Source: Prototheca cutis | Taxonomy: Eukaryota; Chlorophyta; Trebouxiophyceae; Chlorellales; Chlorellaceae | Direction of reading: 5' to 3' | DNA length: 64,000 nt | Assembly: GCA_002897115.2 (NCBI GenBank) | Contig: BCIH01000005.1 | Span: 498,009 to 562,008, forward strand | In this document: piece by piece, positions 34,639 to 47,154 of the stretch | Position numbering within the stretch: the stretch's first letter is position 1 | Layout: every line of letters begins with the position of its first letter | Made by a program: the position numbers and the translations under genes | The notes under the pieces: model-generated | Seen by the model: only the letters and a program-made list of their open reading frames with translations | Databases searched by the model: none | Told to the model about the DNA's origin: nothing

Positions 34639-35244
34639 AAGAGGGAGTGTCGTCGCAAAGTGTCCAGGAGGCAATCCTCTTGGAGTGAGTTGACCAGGAC
34701 CCTAAGCAGCAGCCTAGCCAACAATCACACTCCACAAGCAGCACCCACCTCTCTATCAGACTTGACATCCGTGCCATCGCCGGGCAGGAGGCGCGCCGAC
34801 TCCTCCTCTGCCGACGATTCAGAGTTCCGTACGGAGCCCATGTCTGCCGGGGCCAAGCTTGGTGCTTCCTTCCCTCTCGAGCCCTTCCACGCAAACAGCC
34901 CTCGCAGCTTGGGGGCGAATGCCTGAGATAGGAACAGCATGGCATGGAGAGGCGTTGCAGCGCATGGACAGGGCATCGGCGAAGCTGACCAATACAGGAA
35001 AGACAGCCCCACTCTACCCCCCACCCCTAGGGACCGACGACCGACGGATGGTCACCTTGCGCGGAGGGGCGCCTGGAAGCCGTGCGGGTTCCTGCCAGGG
35101 TTCTGGTGAGCGTGCTACTGTCGAAGGGGTCGCTTCCCCATTGGAGCTCGCTGTCTCGGCGTCGCCGCTGCGCTTGGCTGCTTCGTCCATCAGGTTCAGC
35201 TCCATGTCGCTAAACGATTTTATCAAGCCGCCACTCCGCGGCAT
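32484..35244 (-). CDS. TVP38/TMEM64 (VTT/DedA-like) membrane protein with long disordered C-terminus
   Basis: Six exons. Exon 1 (35244-35056) and exon 2 (from about 34924, AFAPKLRGLFAWKG) encode a hydrophilic N-terminus. The next exons give one membrane segment (LRFLLSNWYKFVILGVIIALIVI) and the VTT core: NWGGWGIFLGMYTVVVALFLPG, then GAGFVFG, YSFWKGLLAVWVGGAIGQALAFLLARYLL, WKLVLIMRMSPIIPYNLLNIAMATT, and in the last exon FTVVSAVGIVFECAIFCYIGSVAG followed by another hydrophobic helix. The final 200 residues are Ser/Pro/Gly-rich and look disordered. Family knowledge: VTT proteins sit in Golgi/ER-type membranes, and several act as lipid scramblases or affect membrane traffic. Introns contain a 24-G homopolymer and a (GT)18 tract. 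Confidence 0.85.
33954..33977. repeat. Poly-G run of 24 in a VTT gene intron
   Basis: Uninterrupted G homopolymer on the plus strand (C on the gene's strand), between two VTT-domain exons. Its exact length is likely unreliable in sequencing. Confidence 0.9.
34601..34636. repeat. (GT)18 microsatellite in a VTT gene intron
   Basis: Perfect dinucleotide run between the second and third VTT exons. Confidence 0.95.
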
Positions 35245-35764
35245 TTCTCAGTCTCAGCGCCAATCAAAAGGAGAGACAGAGTTAAAAAGTCGTTGGTGGA
35301 GCGTCCCAGCGTCATGCGTCGCTCTGTTGCTCGCACGCTCAGTGGTAGGCAGGCCGGCAAGGGGTGTTGGCTGCTGGCCAAGACCGAGCCAGTCCTATCC
35401 AAGCACGAGCATCATGCCACTCCCCATCTGCTCAATATGATACAGTGTTCCATTTTGGACGGTCGCAAAAGTGTTCAGGTTATCGCGGGACGCGCGCCTG
35501 ACGGTGCTCACCCGGATCTCGACCACAACACCTGCTTCCATCCGTCGTCCACTGGAGCACGGTTCCGGTGGCCTGGGTTGTTTGAACAAGGATCTGATCG
35601 TTCCGCGGACTTCCCAGCAAGTCTAGGGACCTGGAGAAACAATGCATGCATGTTTGCATACTAAATCATATCGGTGGCATTTTCACGGGAAAAAGTGGGA
35701 CTGAAGGGGTGGAACGGCGTCGCAGTGGTCAGTTTGGCCTCCGAGAGGGCCTTCCTCCAAGGGG
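35245..35764. promoter_or_regulatory. Divergent intergenic region between the VTT gene and the unknown gene at 35765
   Basis: 520 bp between opposed starts. No clear promoter element. Confidence 0.4.
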
Positions 35765-36966
35765 ATGGCGCATCTCAAAATCTTCAAGCAGCGGCTGCTG
35801 CAGCAATTCCACGAGGAGAGCGATTCCAAGTTTAGAACTGCAACGAGCGTTGCAAGCGAGACGCCTGCACATGGCAAGCCAGTGCCGCTGTTGGGTGCTA
35901 GTTTTGTTTGGGGGTCAATGCTCAGCCCAGGGGGTTCCCTGCTGTTTCTCAAAAGCCCCCCACACATGCACACACACGCACACACGCGCTGACTGCTTGG
36001 TCTTGTGCAGGAGGACGGCACGTCACAATCAAACACTCACCAGCCTCGAGCTCCCAGCCGCACCCAGTGCCATCCACCAGCGGCCGGGGCTTGAGTGGCG
36101 ATGCCTCGGACAAGCAGCACCCAGACAGGCAAGGCGGCCGGTCTGGGGGCACCATGCTGTGTTTATGGCCTAGGGTGATGTAGATTGACCTGCACGAAAG
36201 GCAACCGAATTCAATTGGGTTCTGTGTAGAACGATCTCAGACCCACTGCCTGGCAGCCACCACCCTGCGACGGTGCAGAACCAAGGCGGTGACCAAGAAG
36301 GAGAGGCGGGCCATCCAGCAGGCACCCAGGGGCCCTCAGCTCTCATATCGGCAGACTGAGCCAAAGCTAACGGTGCCGCCGGGCAGCACACCCGTGGCCA
36401 CCGGCGACGAGGGCATGGCCGCCGTGGTCCCGGCGCCAAAGGCTGTGCCCGAGGTAAAGCATGCGGCTTTGGGCTCGATGCTTGTCCGGGGAGCCAAGGT
36501 CAAACAGCAACGGCAGCAGCAGCAGAAGGAAAAGGCAGCTGCAGTGGCCACACCATCGGTAGCACCATCCGCCCGGTCCGGGGTCGGCAACCTTTTCGGT
36601 GCTACCACACCTCGGGAACGGGCTGCTGGCACACGGAGCGAGGCGGCAGAACCGGAGCTTGTGGCAGTTGCGGCAGGGCCGTTGGAAGCACGCGAGCCAC
36701 AGGGTGGCCACGTCGCGACCCCAGTGGAGTGGCAGCCTGACGTGCTCGGGCCCGCCAAGCCCCATGGCAGCATCAAGCTGCACAAACTGTCTGGCCTTTC
36801 ACAGTGTCTGGCAGCCCTGGAGCAACAGGACCTGCGACTGGGCCCATGCTCGCGTCTTTTGTTTCTGGATAACGAAGAAGACTGGGTAGCCCTGGACGAC
36901 TCGGTGCCTTGGGACCTCGTACGGGCAACTGCCCGGAAGCTGCTCGTCATCGAGACCGTGACCTGA
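35765..36966 (+). CDS. Unknown protein, possible PB1/ubiquitin-like C-terminal fold
   Basis: A first exon from ATG at 35765 reads MAHLKIFKQRLLQQFHEESD. The last exon, after a GGTGCAG acceptor near 36278, runs to TGA at 36966. A middle exon probably starts near 36010 (after CTTGTGCAG), but its frame is not settled. The long exon opens with basic KAVTKKERRAIQQAP, continues as a low-complexity Ala/Gln/Pro linker, and ends in an 80-residue globular-looking segment (GSIKLHKLSGLSQCLAALE, then SRLLFLDNEEDWVALDD and LVRATARKLLVIETV). The LDNEEDWVALDD pattern faintly recalls the acidic OPCA motif of PB1 domains. I do not recognise the family. Confidence 0.5.
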
Positions 36967-37443
36967 TCCAAATCCTTGAGCCTTGACCGTTGCTGACCAG
37001 CATGGTGCGAATTCCCTGGCATGAACGCAGCAGTGATGATGACTGGCCCTGTGCTTCTTTGCATGCACTGTGATCTGTGGAGGCAGGAGCACTCCCGGCA
37101 GCCCACCCCACTCGCATTCCTGGCCCAAACCGATCGAACCACGCTCCAGAGCTCGCACAGTCACAGAAATCTTGAAAATGAGCATCGTTGTCATCAACAT
37201 AAAGGGCAGGAAAGACACCTGGCTATCGAGCAGGCAATGCAGGAGCAGAAGCAACGCATGGATGGATGGTCCAGACACTGTCGATGTGGTCGCGCCTACA
37301 CACGCGGAGGAATGGTCACGGGAGACTGCCCAAGAGGCTGTGGCACAGAGGGGGCAGGTGCAGGGTGTTTCCCCCTCCCCACCCAAAGCACTCTCCATAT
37401 TTCCAGACGACGACAAGCACTGCTCCAGTCCGTCGGTCGGTCT
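36967..37443. other. Convergent intergenic region, nothing recognised
   Basis: 477 bp between two gene 3' ends. No supported feature. Confidence 0.45.
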
Positions 37444-40400
37444 CTATTGCACGGCCGCAGACTGCAGCGCCAGTTCCAACCGCTTGTTCAAAAAAGCAAA
37501 GCTGGGGTGGTCCTTCAACGCCATCGGGATGGTCATCTCACCCAGCAGGTCCTGCAATTGGGTCGACTTGGATCGAATGAGTGATTGTTGCTCGCGGAGT
37601 TCCAAGGAGCATGGCCCCCCCCCCGCCACACCCCCCAAACATTCAAAAAAAACACACACACACACGCAGTGCAGAACCTTCACCTTGTCGTCCATGTAGG
37701 TTGCAATGTCCTCTTGGGTAAATGGCAGGGCGGAGTCCTCGTCGAGGAGGAAAGAGTGACTCGCCGCGGAGGCCGCGCCGTCCATCATGGCAGCCTTCAT
37801 GCGCCCCAGCACCTCGTGGCTCACGGTCTCCGTCCCGTAGCGGTCGTCCCAGTACATGGTGCTGATGCGGTAGAGCTGCTGCACCGTCAGCACGGGGCAC
37901 AGGTCCGAGGTGATCTCCGCCAGCGTCTTCTTGTGCTTCTGATGAATCACCAGAAAGGTGACGGCCTGGCGGATGTGGGCCAGGGCTTCCCAGCCGTCGC
38001 CCACCCACGCACGCCCCGCAGCCCCCGCCCACAGCTCCACCTCGGCCAGCCCCGTCTTGACGTACTCGCCGTTTGAAAAGGAGCAGCACTCGCGACGCAG
38101 CAGCAGCTGGTTGAACAGCTGCACGTTGATGAAACTGAACAGCTGCTCAAACAGCCGGCGAACGAGGAAAGCGGGAACGTAGTTGTCACGCAGCGTGCTC
38201 AGCGCGCCCTCCAGCACCGCGAGCACGGCCGTCCAGGGGGACAGCGCCGCGTCGGTCGTTGACGTCCGCGCCAGACCTGTCAGGGTCCGTGGCTTGGAGC
38301 TCGAGGCATCGGCGCTGCTGCCCTCGGTGGACGGCGCACCCGTCGCTGCAGCCGTCCCTCCAGGCCGACCCGGACGAGTGGCACGCGCCCCGCCGGCAAC
38401 GCGAGGCGCGTGGATGCAGGCGGCCAGGTGCGGCATGACCTCGCGCTTGATGTTGTCGCGCAGGGAGGGGAAGATCTTTTGCACGAATGCATCCAGCTGC
38501 TGCTTGAACAGCAGCGCAGGGTACTTGGCCTCCACCTGACGCAGCCCGCCGGCCGCGCCGCCATGGATCGACGCCTCTCCGCTCGCCGCTCCGGCACCAG
38601 AAGGCGAGCCGTAGCCCGCGCGGGCAAACAGTGAGGACAGCGCCCCGCCCCCCGCCCGACCGGCTGCCCCGCCAAAGAGCCCCCGCGTGACGCTCTGACC
38701 CTGCGACCGCAGCCGTGCCGCGTACGTCCCGCCCGAAGCCGGCTTGATGTTTCGCTGGAGGAGGTACAGCAGCGTGGCGGTGTTGGTCAACCAGTAGGAC
38801 AGGACCGCGTTGTCCTCCTGGTGCGCCTCCACCGCGGCGCCCATGACCTGGATCACACGATCAAACAGCGGCGTGCGGTCGGCCTGGAACGTCTTCCACT
38901 GCAGGCAGCATCGAAAGACCAGCGTCGCCGCGACAGGACGCCCGCGGTGGTAGCCCAGCGGCTGCGCCAGGCACCCCAGCATGCGATCCTGGTCCGCAGA
39001 CCGCTGCTCCCGCATCAGCGCCTGCTGCTTCAAGAACAGCTCGCGCTGGCGGCGGTCCATCTCCGAGAGCGGCGCGCCGTCGACTTCGCCGCGAGGCGTC
39101 ACGGGCGTCCCCGCCACCTCGCGCCCTGGCGACGACATGTACCTCCGCATCCGGTCAAACATCGACAGTTCCTCCATGGCTGGCTGTTGCTGCGAGGGTG
39201 TGGGCCCAGGCGTACCTGCCGCCATCACAGCCGGCGGCGGCGTCGCGGCCACGGCTGCGGCAGCAGTGACGCCGGCCGCACCGACGCCGACAGCACCGCG
39301 CCGCTCCTCTTCCAACACAGCCTTGAGGCGGGCTTCGACCATGAGTGCCTCCTCGCGTGCGGCATTGCGCTGCGCCAGCGCGTTGTTCAGACGGGACATG
39401 AGGTCGGCCGTCGAGGCCGCGCCGCGCTGCTCCGCGTCCGCCCGAGCCGCCTCGGCCGCACGGAGCTTGGCCGACAGGTCATCGGTCACCGTCGCCAGCT
39501 GCGCCTTGGTCTGCTCGGCCAGTTGCTTCGTAGCTTCCAGTTCGCCTTGCAGGGCTTCCGTTTTAGCTGTCGCCGCCGTCGCTGCCGCCGCCGCTGCGGA
39601 CAGATCCATGCGAAGCCTTTCCACCTCGGCAGTCGCCCTTTCGCCCGCCCGCGCCGCCGCTTCAGTCGCAGCCCGCTCGGCGGCTTCCCTGGCAGCGCGC
39701 TCTTCGCGCAGCGCGGCGCGGAGCTCGTTGCGCTGGCCCTGCACGGTTTCCAGCACGCGCGTCGTCTCCTTGAGCTTCTCCTCCAGCGCAGTCTTGTCCT
39801 GCAACAGCTTGCCGGCGTCGCGGGCGGCGGCCCTGCGTGCACGCAGCTCGCGTTTCGCGAGACGCACGCGCCACCGGCCCTGCGCGGCGATCGCGCCGCG
39901 GCGCAACGCCAGAAACGTGCGATGCTCGCGGGCGCCCCGCCAGTGTGCCTGGATGACGACTGCGGCGTGCTTGCAGCGCAGACGACCCGCATCGCGCCGC
40001 GCGAGGAAAGCCCGCCACCCGGCCTGGATCGTCGTGACAGCCGCCACCGCCTCGAGCAGTTGTTTCCTCGCCTGCCACCGCCGAACCAGCGCTTGGATGA
40101 CCACAGCAGCGTGTTCGCGGCGAAGTCCGCGCGCTTGCCGGCGAGCCGCCGCGCCGCGTGCTGCCGATTGAATCACGATCGCCGCTCGCTTGACAGCCAA
40201 GAACCGCCTTTGTTCCAGCCAGCACCTGATGGCAGCCTGGATCCGTGTCGCAGCAGCTCCCAGCGCGTCGGTGCGCACGCGATCCAGCCGCGCCATGCGC
40301 CCCGCGCGCAGGAACACCTTGGTCTTCCCAAACTGCACACCTTCTGGATCGAGTGCCCGGCTCACAACCAGCCTCGCGAGCTCCTCGTCCCCGAGCGCCG

Positions 40401-43206
40401 CAACGTCGTCCGCGACGGCCAGCGGCCAAAAGTGGTCGGCAAACGCGGCATAGGTCAGGCGCGTCGGGTAGCCCGCGCAGGAGATGCGAACCGCCTCCAG
40501 CACGCCGCCGCAGCGCAGCTGGTGCAGCACGTCCGCGGCCTCAAAGCGCGCGGGGACGCAGCCCGCGTTGGGCTTGATGCAGCGCACGTAGTGCGGCTCC
40601 ATGGTCCGCAACGCGGTCATCAGCTCGGCCAGTTGGCGCTTGAACCGCGACCCCACCGACGAAAACCGATATGCAGACGTCCCCGTCGCTGCGCGGCCGT
40701 TCGTCGGGGCGACGGCCTTGGCGTTGGCACCGCCACCGTCCTCACCCTCACCAGGCGAGAAGAGGACGCGGACGAGACCCTCACCTGACGCCCCCAGCAG
40801 GGCCTGGTGCTCCGCCACGACAAAGTCGCGGTTCTTACCCAGGAAGTTGTCCGTCTTGTACGTCACCGCGCCCGCGTAGTGCGCGATGGTGAAGTCGGTG
40901 CGGCCGAGCTTGGGCTTGCTGAACCGCGCCGAGCCCGACACAGCCGGCGCGCCGTACAGCTTGTTTGCCAAGTCCTCGTGCGTGGCCTTTGGGAACCGGC
41001 AGGCCTCGTCCAGCAAGTCCAGGATGCCCAGCTTCCCCTCAATCAAGTCCAGGACGTCCTGGTTGTCGACAAAGTCAATGTAGGACCAGTCGATGGCCTC
41101 ACGCTCGTACTCGGCCTGCTCGTGCTTGAACACGTGCGCGTTGAAATGCTGCTGCAGCTTCTCATTGGCAAGGTTGATGCAAAACTGCTCCAGGTCGTTC
41201 ACCGCAAACGACTCAAACCCGTAAATGTCCAGCACGCCAATCACACTCGCAGCGCCGGCGTCCTGACCGATCGACTCGTTCACTGCGCACACCAGCCAAT
41301 CAAACAGCCGCGCGTAAATCGTCTTGGCCAGCGCGTCGCGGTTCTCGGCCGATGCCGCGACGTCCAGCGGCGACGCAATGTCGCCCTCGGGCGTCCGACG
41401 CAGCCGCGTCGTCAGGGACCGGGCGAGGGCGCCAGCCTCGACGCCCAACAACGCCGCCGCTGCGTCGAGGTGAGCCGCTGCACTGGCTGCAACCCCGGCT
41501 GCGTCGTCATCGACAGCCTCGAATGCCACGTTGCCCAGGTGCAGCACAGCCGCCACGATGGCAAACACGCTGTCCTGGGTCGGAGGGTCCAGACCCACCA
41601 GCGTCATCGCCCGTCGAGTGCGCTGCGTGATGGGTGAAAGAGTTTGCAAGGTCGGCAGTTGGTTCATTGACAGTGTCGGCTGCCATCATAGCAATGCGGT
41701 GCACAGGGCCCGGCCCGGTGCGGGGGGAGACCGACCACGACTCACTCACCCTGTACTCCTCGGCGTTGTCCATGCCGTCAAGCTCAAAGCAGTCGCTTTG
41801 GTTGAGGTAGTGGAACTCGCGAGCCGGGCGCAGGCGCAGACGCGCCGCTTCCTCGGCATCCGCACCAGCACACAGCTGGTAAAACACGTGATAGTTGCGC
41901 TCGGGCGAACCCACGGCCACGACGCGAGAGCGCTCCAGGAGGTAGGTCCGAATTGCCGCGCCTGGGAGTGGGTGGTGATGGCGACCCGGGGACGGGGTGG
42001 TTGAAGACTTGCACCAGAATCCGCACCAGCTGTCACCCTCCCCCACCCTGCAAAATCTCCTCCTCCCACTCCACCATCACCACCACGCGTGCACGCACCG
42101 CTAATCTTGCCGTCCTTGCCAAACTGGATTTCCGTGAATTTTCCAAAGCGCGAGGAGTTGTTGTTGCGCGAGGTCTTGGCGTTGCCAAAGGCCTCCAGCA
42201 GCGGGTTGGACTCCAGCACCTGCTGCTCGATGCTGCGGCTGCCTACGCCGCCCAGCGCCGCGGCTTCAGCATCAAACCCACCCATCCATGCCAAGTACTG
42301 CATGATCAGCTTGCTAGTCTCCGTCTTGCCTGCACCCGACTCGCCAGACACCTGTCCGTCGTGATCATCAAGGGTGCAGGGCGTCAAGGAACATGACGGT
42401 GCTGCAACAGCGCCCACCCGTTGTTACCACACTGCTGCCATGGAGGACCTCCGGCAGGGTTGTAAGCGCGGCGTTTGAGAGTCCTGTGCTCCGACACTCT
42501 AGAGCATTTTCTACCCCAAATGCCCCCCATCGTCATCCTCATCTCACCAGGATGCTCTGGCTCTTCCCCTCCGTGCACATCTGGCAGTAGGCGGCGTCAG
42601 CAACGGCGTAGACGTGAGGGCTCAGCTCGCCCAGCGGTGCGCCGCGGTACGCTTCCATCATGTGTGTCCCATACAGGTGCGGCAGCGAGGCAAAGGGGTT
42701 GACCGCGATCAGGATCGAACCGGTGTACGTGTAGATGTCATCGAGGTCGTACCGGACCTTGAGGTTCCAGAGAACACCCGGCTCGTTCAGATAGGACAGC
42801 GTCGTCATATCCTGCATTGGTGGTTTCAGTGTTGGTGGGGTTGGAGGCTGTGGCGCAAGTCCTGTGCAGCTGGGATCCCCGGCAGTGTAGGGCACCAGCC
42901 AGCATGCATGCCGGAGTCCCTGTGCCATCACCAGTACTCCCACGAGTCCCACAGGCCAACCCACAGCTCCCTGGGCCCACTGGACGAGCTCCTCACCTCC
43001 ACGCCGTTGGTGTCCGGATTTTGGAGCGGCAGATCCTCGGCCTGCAGCGTGCGGGAGTCTCCGCTCGGCAGCTGGACGGTGATACCCTCGGGCCCAACGT
43101 TCGCGACCTGGCCCTTGACCCAACCTTCCACGCTGTCCGCTGCCCAGACTCTGGAGCCCACTGTGTGGGCTCCAGCAGGAGCCAAGCTCATGTCCTCGAC
43201 TGCCAT
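37444..43206 (-). CDS. Class XI-like (plant-type) myosin heavy chain with DIL cargo domain
   Basis: Start ATG at 43206 ([12 protein letters not shown]). Exons in order give the SH3-like N-terminus ([21 protein letters not shown]); [17 protein letters not shown] with the P-loop region [19 protein letters not shown]; switch 1 ([10 protein letters not shown]); [26 protein letters not shown] cut into DIYGFESF and [15 protein letters not shown]; and the actin-binding/converter part ([20 protein letters not shown]). Most of the motor, neck and tail lie in one long exon (about 41620-37690). Six IQ-type motifs follow the motor ([16 protein letters not shown] to [16 protein letters not shown]), then an Ala/Glu-rich coiled coil, a linker, and a DIL domain ([23 protein letters not shown]). 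Family knowledge: myosin XI moves organelles along actin and drives cytoplasmic streaming. A 93-nt in-frame stretch (37591-37683) is probably an intron. Confidence 0.92.
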
Positions 43207-43591
43207 GCCCACGTCAGCTCATGGAACAGGCCCCGCGCAGGAGGCAGCGTCCAACCACCCTCGACGCGGCGGGGCGTGGTCGAACGACCGCAGACTCTGG
43301 ACAGAAAGTGATCAGGAGCCTTCTATGCTCTCATGTATTCGTCCAGGTGATAGAACACTCTACACCTTTAAAAAGCGGTTCAGCCTGGTGGCAGCGCCAC
43401 GACTTCGGTTGTCTTGGGGGACGACGACTCCGCGCTTTGAATTTCCTCACGGCAGGTGCAGCTGGCCGCGACATGCGACCGGTTCGGAACGACCCCCAGC
43501 CACTCCCAACACAAGCACAGGCTGCCGAATTTTATTTTCCATGCAGTTTTACTCCTTGCCATAAGCTAATGTGAGCTGCCAGCGCAGCGTG
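43207..43591. promoter_or_regulatory. Divergent intergenic region between myosin and CAP-H2 genes
   Basis: 385 bp between opposed starts, presumably a shared promoter. No clear motif. Confidence 0.5.
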
Positions 43592-46500
43592 ATGACGCAG
43601 GCCGAGGAGCGCTTCGCGCACCTGCTCCAGCCCATTCGGGACCTGGCAACCAACTGGAACATCAAGATTGCCAATGAGCTTGATGAGTACCTGGTAAGTG
43701 ACGATGGCATGCGGATAAAACGTTACTTGACAGAGCTGCGTGAGCTCTGAGTGAACATGACTGGCGTCCCCAACCACCCATCCCTGCAGGAGGCCCTCGA
43801 GCACATCGCGTTCACCTTCGAGGGTGGCTCGTCCCTAAATTTCGCAGAAGGCAAGCATGCATGCCGTGTGATATCGCGTGACGCGTGACGCTCAGTGCGA
43901 GGAGGGTCACTGGTTGAGACGCCATTGTGGTTCTTATCCATACCAACCCAGCTCCACCCGTCCCCCCCCCAGCTGCCCTGGTCATCCAAGGATCCGCCTG
44001 TATCTACAGCAAAAAGGTCGAGTACCTTCACACACTCGTGTACAAGGCGCTGGAACACATCGCAGAGACGGGGTATAAGCTTTGTGGTGACGGTGTGGTG
44101 GGCGATGCTGCGATGCTGATGCCGGTGATGTGGTCGTGTAGGAGCACAGAGATGCCGCGGGCCACCCTTGTTTCTTTGAAGGGGTAATGCATCAGAATCC
44201 TGCATGCACTCCGTGGCCTCAAGAGGCAATGCACCATCCCATCAATTGCAGCGACCGTGGCGGCGGGCCGAAATCCCGGGCGAGGAGGGGCGATGCCGAG
44301 GACGGGGACAACGGCAGCGATGTTGACGAGGACGAACAGTTTTTGTCCCTGGACGATGGCTTGGAGGAGGGCACCGGCCTGGACCTTGAAGACGAACCAG
44401 GGATCGCAGCGGACAGGGACTCTGGGGCCCCAGTCCGGCCGCCGGCCGCGCTGCTGACGCTGACTGGGGCGACCGAAGAGAGCGAGGCAGTCGGGTTCCG
44501 CGTGCACAGCTGCGCGGTGCATGCCTCGGGTGCACTGCTGCTGGAAAGTACCGACGGCGACGGTCTGGGGCCGGGGCTCCTGCCAATCAAGCGAGAAGGA
44601 CATCTTCTGGGTGCTGGCACTGCCGATGGTGGTGGGACAAACCTACTGGGCAGCGCCGACGCCGATGACTGGCTACACGCCGGGCCGGATGTAGATCACG
44701 ACGGCGGCTTTGATGACGATGTGGACTTTGGAGATGGCATGGGCGATGAGCCATTGGCAGAGCACGACGTTCACCATGCAGTAGTCACAGACGAGCTGCT
44801 GCCTGCGGAAGACGAGCCCACAAGCACAATGGGCGTGGACGAGCCGAAGACGCTGCGTCCACGCAGCAGCGCTGCGGCCGCTGAGCCGCAACCAGATCCC
44901 GGGCCTCGACCCATGCCAGCTGCCCTGGACCCTTGGGCTCTCCTGGACCCCGATGACGCGAGTTGCATGCCCGTCAAACCCTACTGTGCTGCCTCCAGGG
45001 TGCGAGCTCGTGAGGGTCAGAGCCGATGGCATGCTGTGTCTGGGGCGACAAAATGGCTACAAAGAGGTGCTCCCGCGCCTGCAATCATCTATGCTGCCGA
45101 CTTGACGAACGTCCATGTACCTCGTGCCCTGACCTTGCAGACTCAAACCCCTCCCCCCATCCACAGGCACGGAACAAGCCGCGTGGGCGGCACGCGCAAG
45201 GCAAGCCGCTCTTCATGCCTGTAAATCAAATCCTTGCCCAGGGCGTTCCGACGGATGGGCTGTACTTCCCCGAGCTGTTCCATGCCCGGCTGCGGCTCTG
45301 CAAACCCAAGGACTCGACGGCGGTGCTGCGGGGCACTGTGGAAGAGGACATCGTGCCAGAGGACGCTGCGGGAGACCCGGCAGATGAGTTCGACCACCCT
45401 GAGGACGACGTCGCCGATGGCCTTGGAAATGAGTGTGAGCATGATAGCGAAGCAGGGTTGCGGGTGGGGGGACACGTGCATGGTCTGGCACCTGGGACAG
45501 GCCCTGCAAAATCACCACAAGTACCTAAACCGCATGCAGACGAGGACACGGGGTACGACCACTATGAGCAGCCCGAGGCCATCCCAGACGATGAGCTGGC
45601 TGCGATGACGGCGTCCCAGGACAACTGGCTCCAGTTTGCAGCTCAACCCAATTTTGACGGTACATAGGGCAGCGTGCAGGGGTTTGGTTGGTGCAGGCAT
45701 CGATTGGCGCAGGCTCACCTGCTGACGGCCAACCGCTCATGCTTTTGTTGGCCTGATAGACCAAGGAATGGATGGATCCATGGACAAAGTACTCTTGCAG
45801 AGTGCATTAAAAGGACCCTGATTTTCTTGCGAAAAAAAGATTCGACACCCTGTACGACGCCACTGGGCCAAACCCTTGTTCCAGGTGCGGACGACACATC
45901 AACTTCTGGCAGGTCTTACGAGGAACTGTGCCGGGCGCACATCGAGCGCATGCTGGCGGCCGCCGCCGCGGCGCAGACGCAGAGCCAGCTGTCACAGCGC
46001 GTGGGCACCTGGCGCGCCCGGATCGGCCCCGTGCTCGAGGAAGAGAGCGAGCGTGCCGAATTTGACATCCACTTGTATGGTCAGGAGGTGCTGTCAACCA
46101 TGGCCTCTCTGAGCCTGGACAGTGGAAACGGGGAAGGCGATTCCCGCAAGCCAGGTGAGTGGGGTTGGTGGGAGTGTTGAGGTGGCTTGGGCTAGGTTGA
46201 GGCCTGAGCAACCCCCACATGCAATATCATGCATAACAGCACAAAAAACACCATACCGCTGCAGGCTCTCAGCCCAAGCCCGAGATTTTTGCGCGGGTGG
46301 TTGCACACGTCAGACAGCCGTATGAAGTTTCCCGGATGTTTTCCTCCCTGCTTCAGGTGATCAGCTCACGCAAGGGCGGTGCTCGCACTGCTGCTTCTCG
46401 CTGACCAGACACAGGGTTTTGCTTGCAGCGACTTGATGCCTTGGTCGGCACCTGGACACACAGCACAACACGCTCGTGGATCTCACCCATGACCATCCCA

Positions 46501-46771
46501 ACCCCATCACCTCAAACTGCAACCCAATGCCACACAGCTGATCAACAATGGCAATGTGGGCATCACAAAGCTGGACCCTGAAGACCCATCACGCTTCACG
46601 CTGACATTGCAAAATGCGGAGCTGCCCCACGCTGCGGCGGCCGAGGAGCTCGCCGGCCAGATCATGGCAGGCAAGCAGGCGGCGCACAAGGGCACGGCCC
46701 TGTCGGTCCAATCACAGGAAAATTCGGCGGCGAATCTCCTGCCTGCCACCGGCAAGCGGAAGAAAGCCTGA
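43592..46771 (+). CDS. NCAPH2: Condensin II complex subunit H2 (CAP-H2)
   Basis: Eight exons. Exon 1 (43592-43693) encodes [20 protein letters not shown] and exon 2 (43790-43850) [14 protein letters not shown], with a GC donor. Exon 3 (43973-44072) gives [21 protein letters not shown]. These form the conserved CAP-H2 N-terminal domain that binds the SMC subunit. A long acidic middle follows (44252 onwards), with [12 protein letters not shown] and later [11 protein letters not shown] and [11 protein letters not shown]. The C-terminal winged-helix part has [60 protein letters not shown] and [13 protein letters not shown], ending in a basic tail GKRKKA at TGA 46771. Family knowledge: it is the kleisin subunit that bridges SMC2/SMC4 in condensin II, needed for chromosome compaction and organisation. 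All visible splice phases agree. Confidence 0.92.
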
Positions 46772-47154
46772 GGTGAGGCAATGACACGGGGCATTACTGG
46801 CCTCCCTTTTCTGTATGACTGCATCCCCACGGCACATTGGAAATGATGCGACTCTTGTGCTGACGCTGCCTGGCTGCCATGGGCTGGCCCCAATGTCTCC
46901 GTTGAACCCACCCACCCTGGATCCATTGATTGATGGGTCGGTCAGCCCAGAAGCGCAGCTTAAAGCAGGCAAATCGTTCCAAGGCGCCGATAGCAGCCAC
47001 GCCAAATCACCACAAAGCCATAGCACCAATACCGGGGGTGCACGTGGCCATGCAAGGCGCTTCCTTCCTGACATCACCGTGCCTGAACACACTGCCTCTG
47101 TTACACGCACGTGCACAGGTAGCATCGTCAGCACACCGCCAGTCAGTCTCGTGG
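46772..47154. other. Convergent intergenic region, nothing recognised
   Basis: 383 bp between the 3' ends of the CAP-H2 and eIF4E genes. No supported feature. Confidence 0.45.

Noticed and set aside
38821..40788. 655-codon open frame on the plus strand, with a 276-codon neighbour at 40807-41637
   Set aside because: Both are antisense to the myosin motor and tail and read as Arg/Gln/Leu-rich filler.
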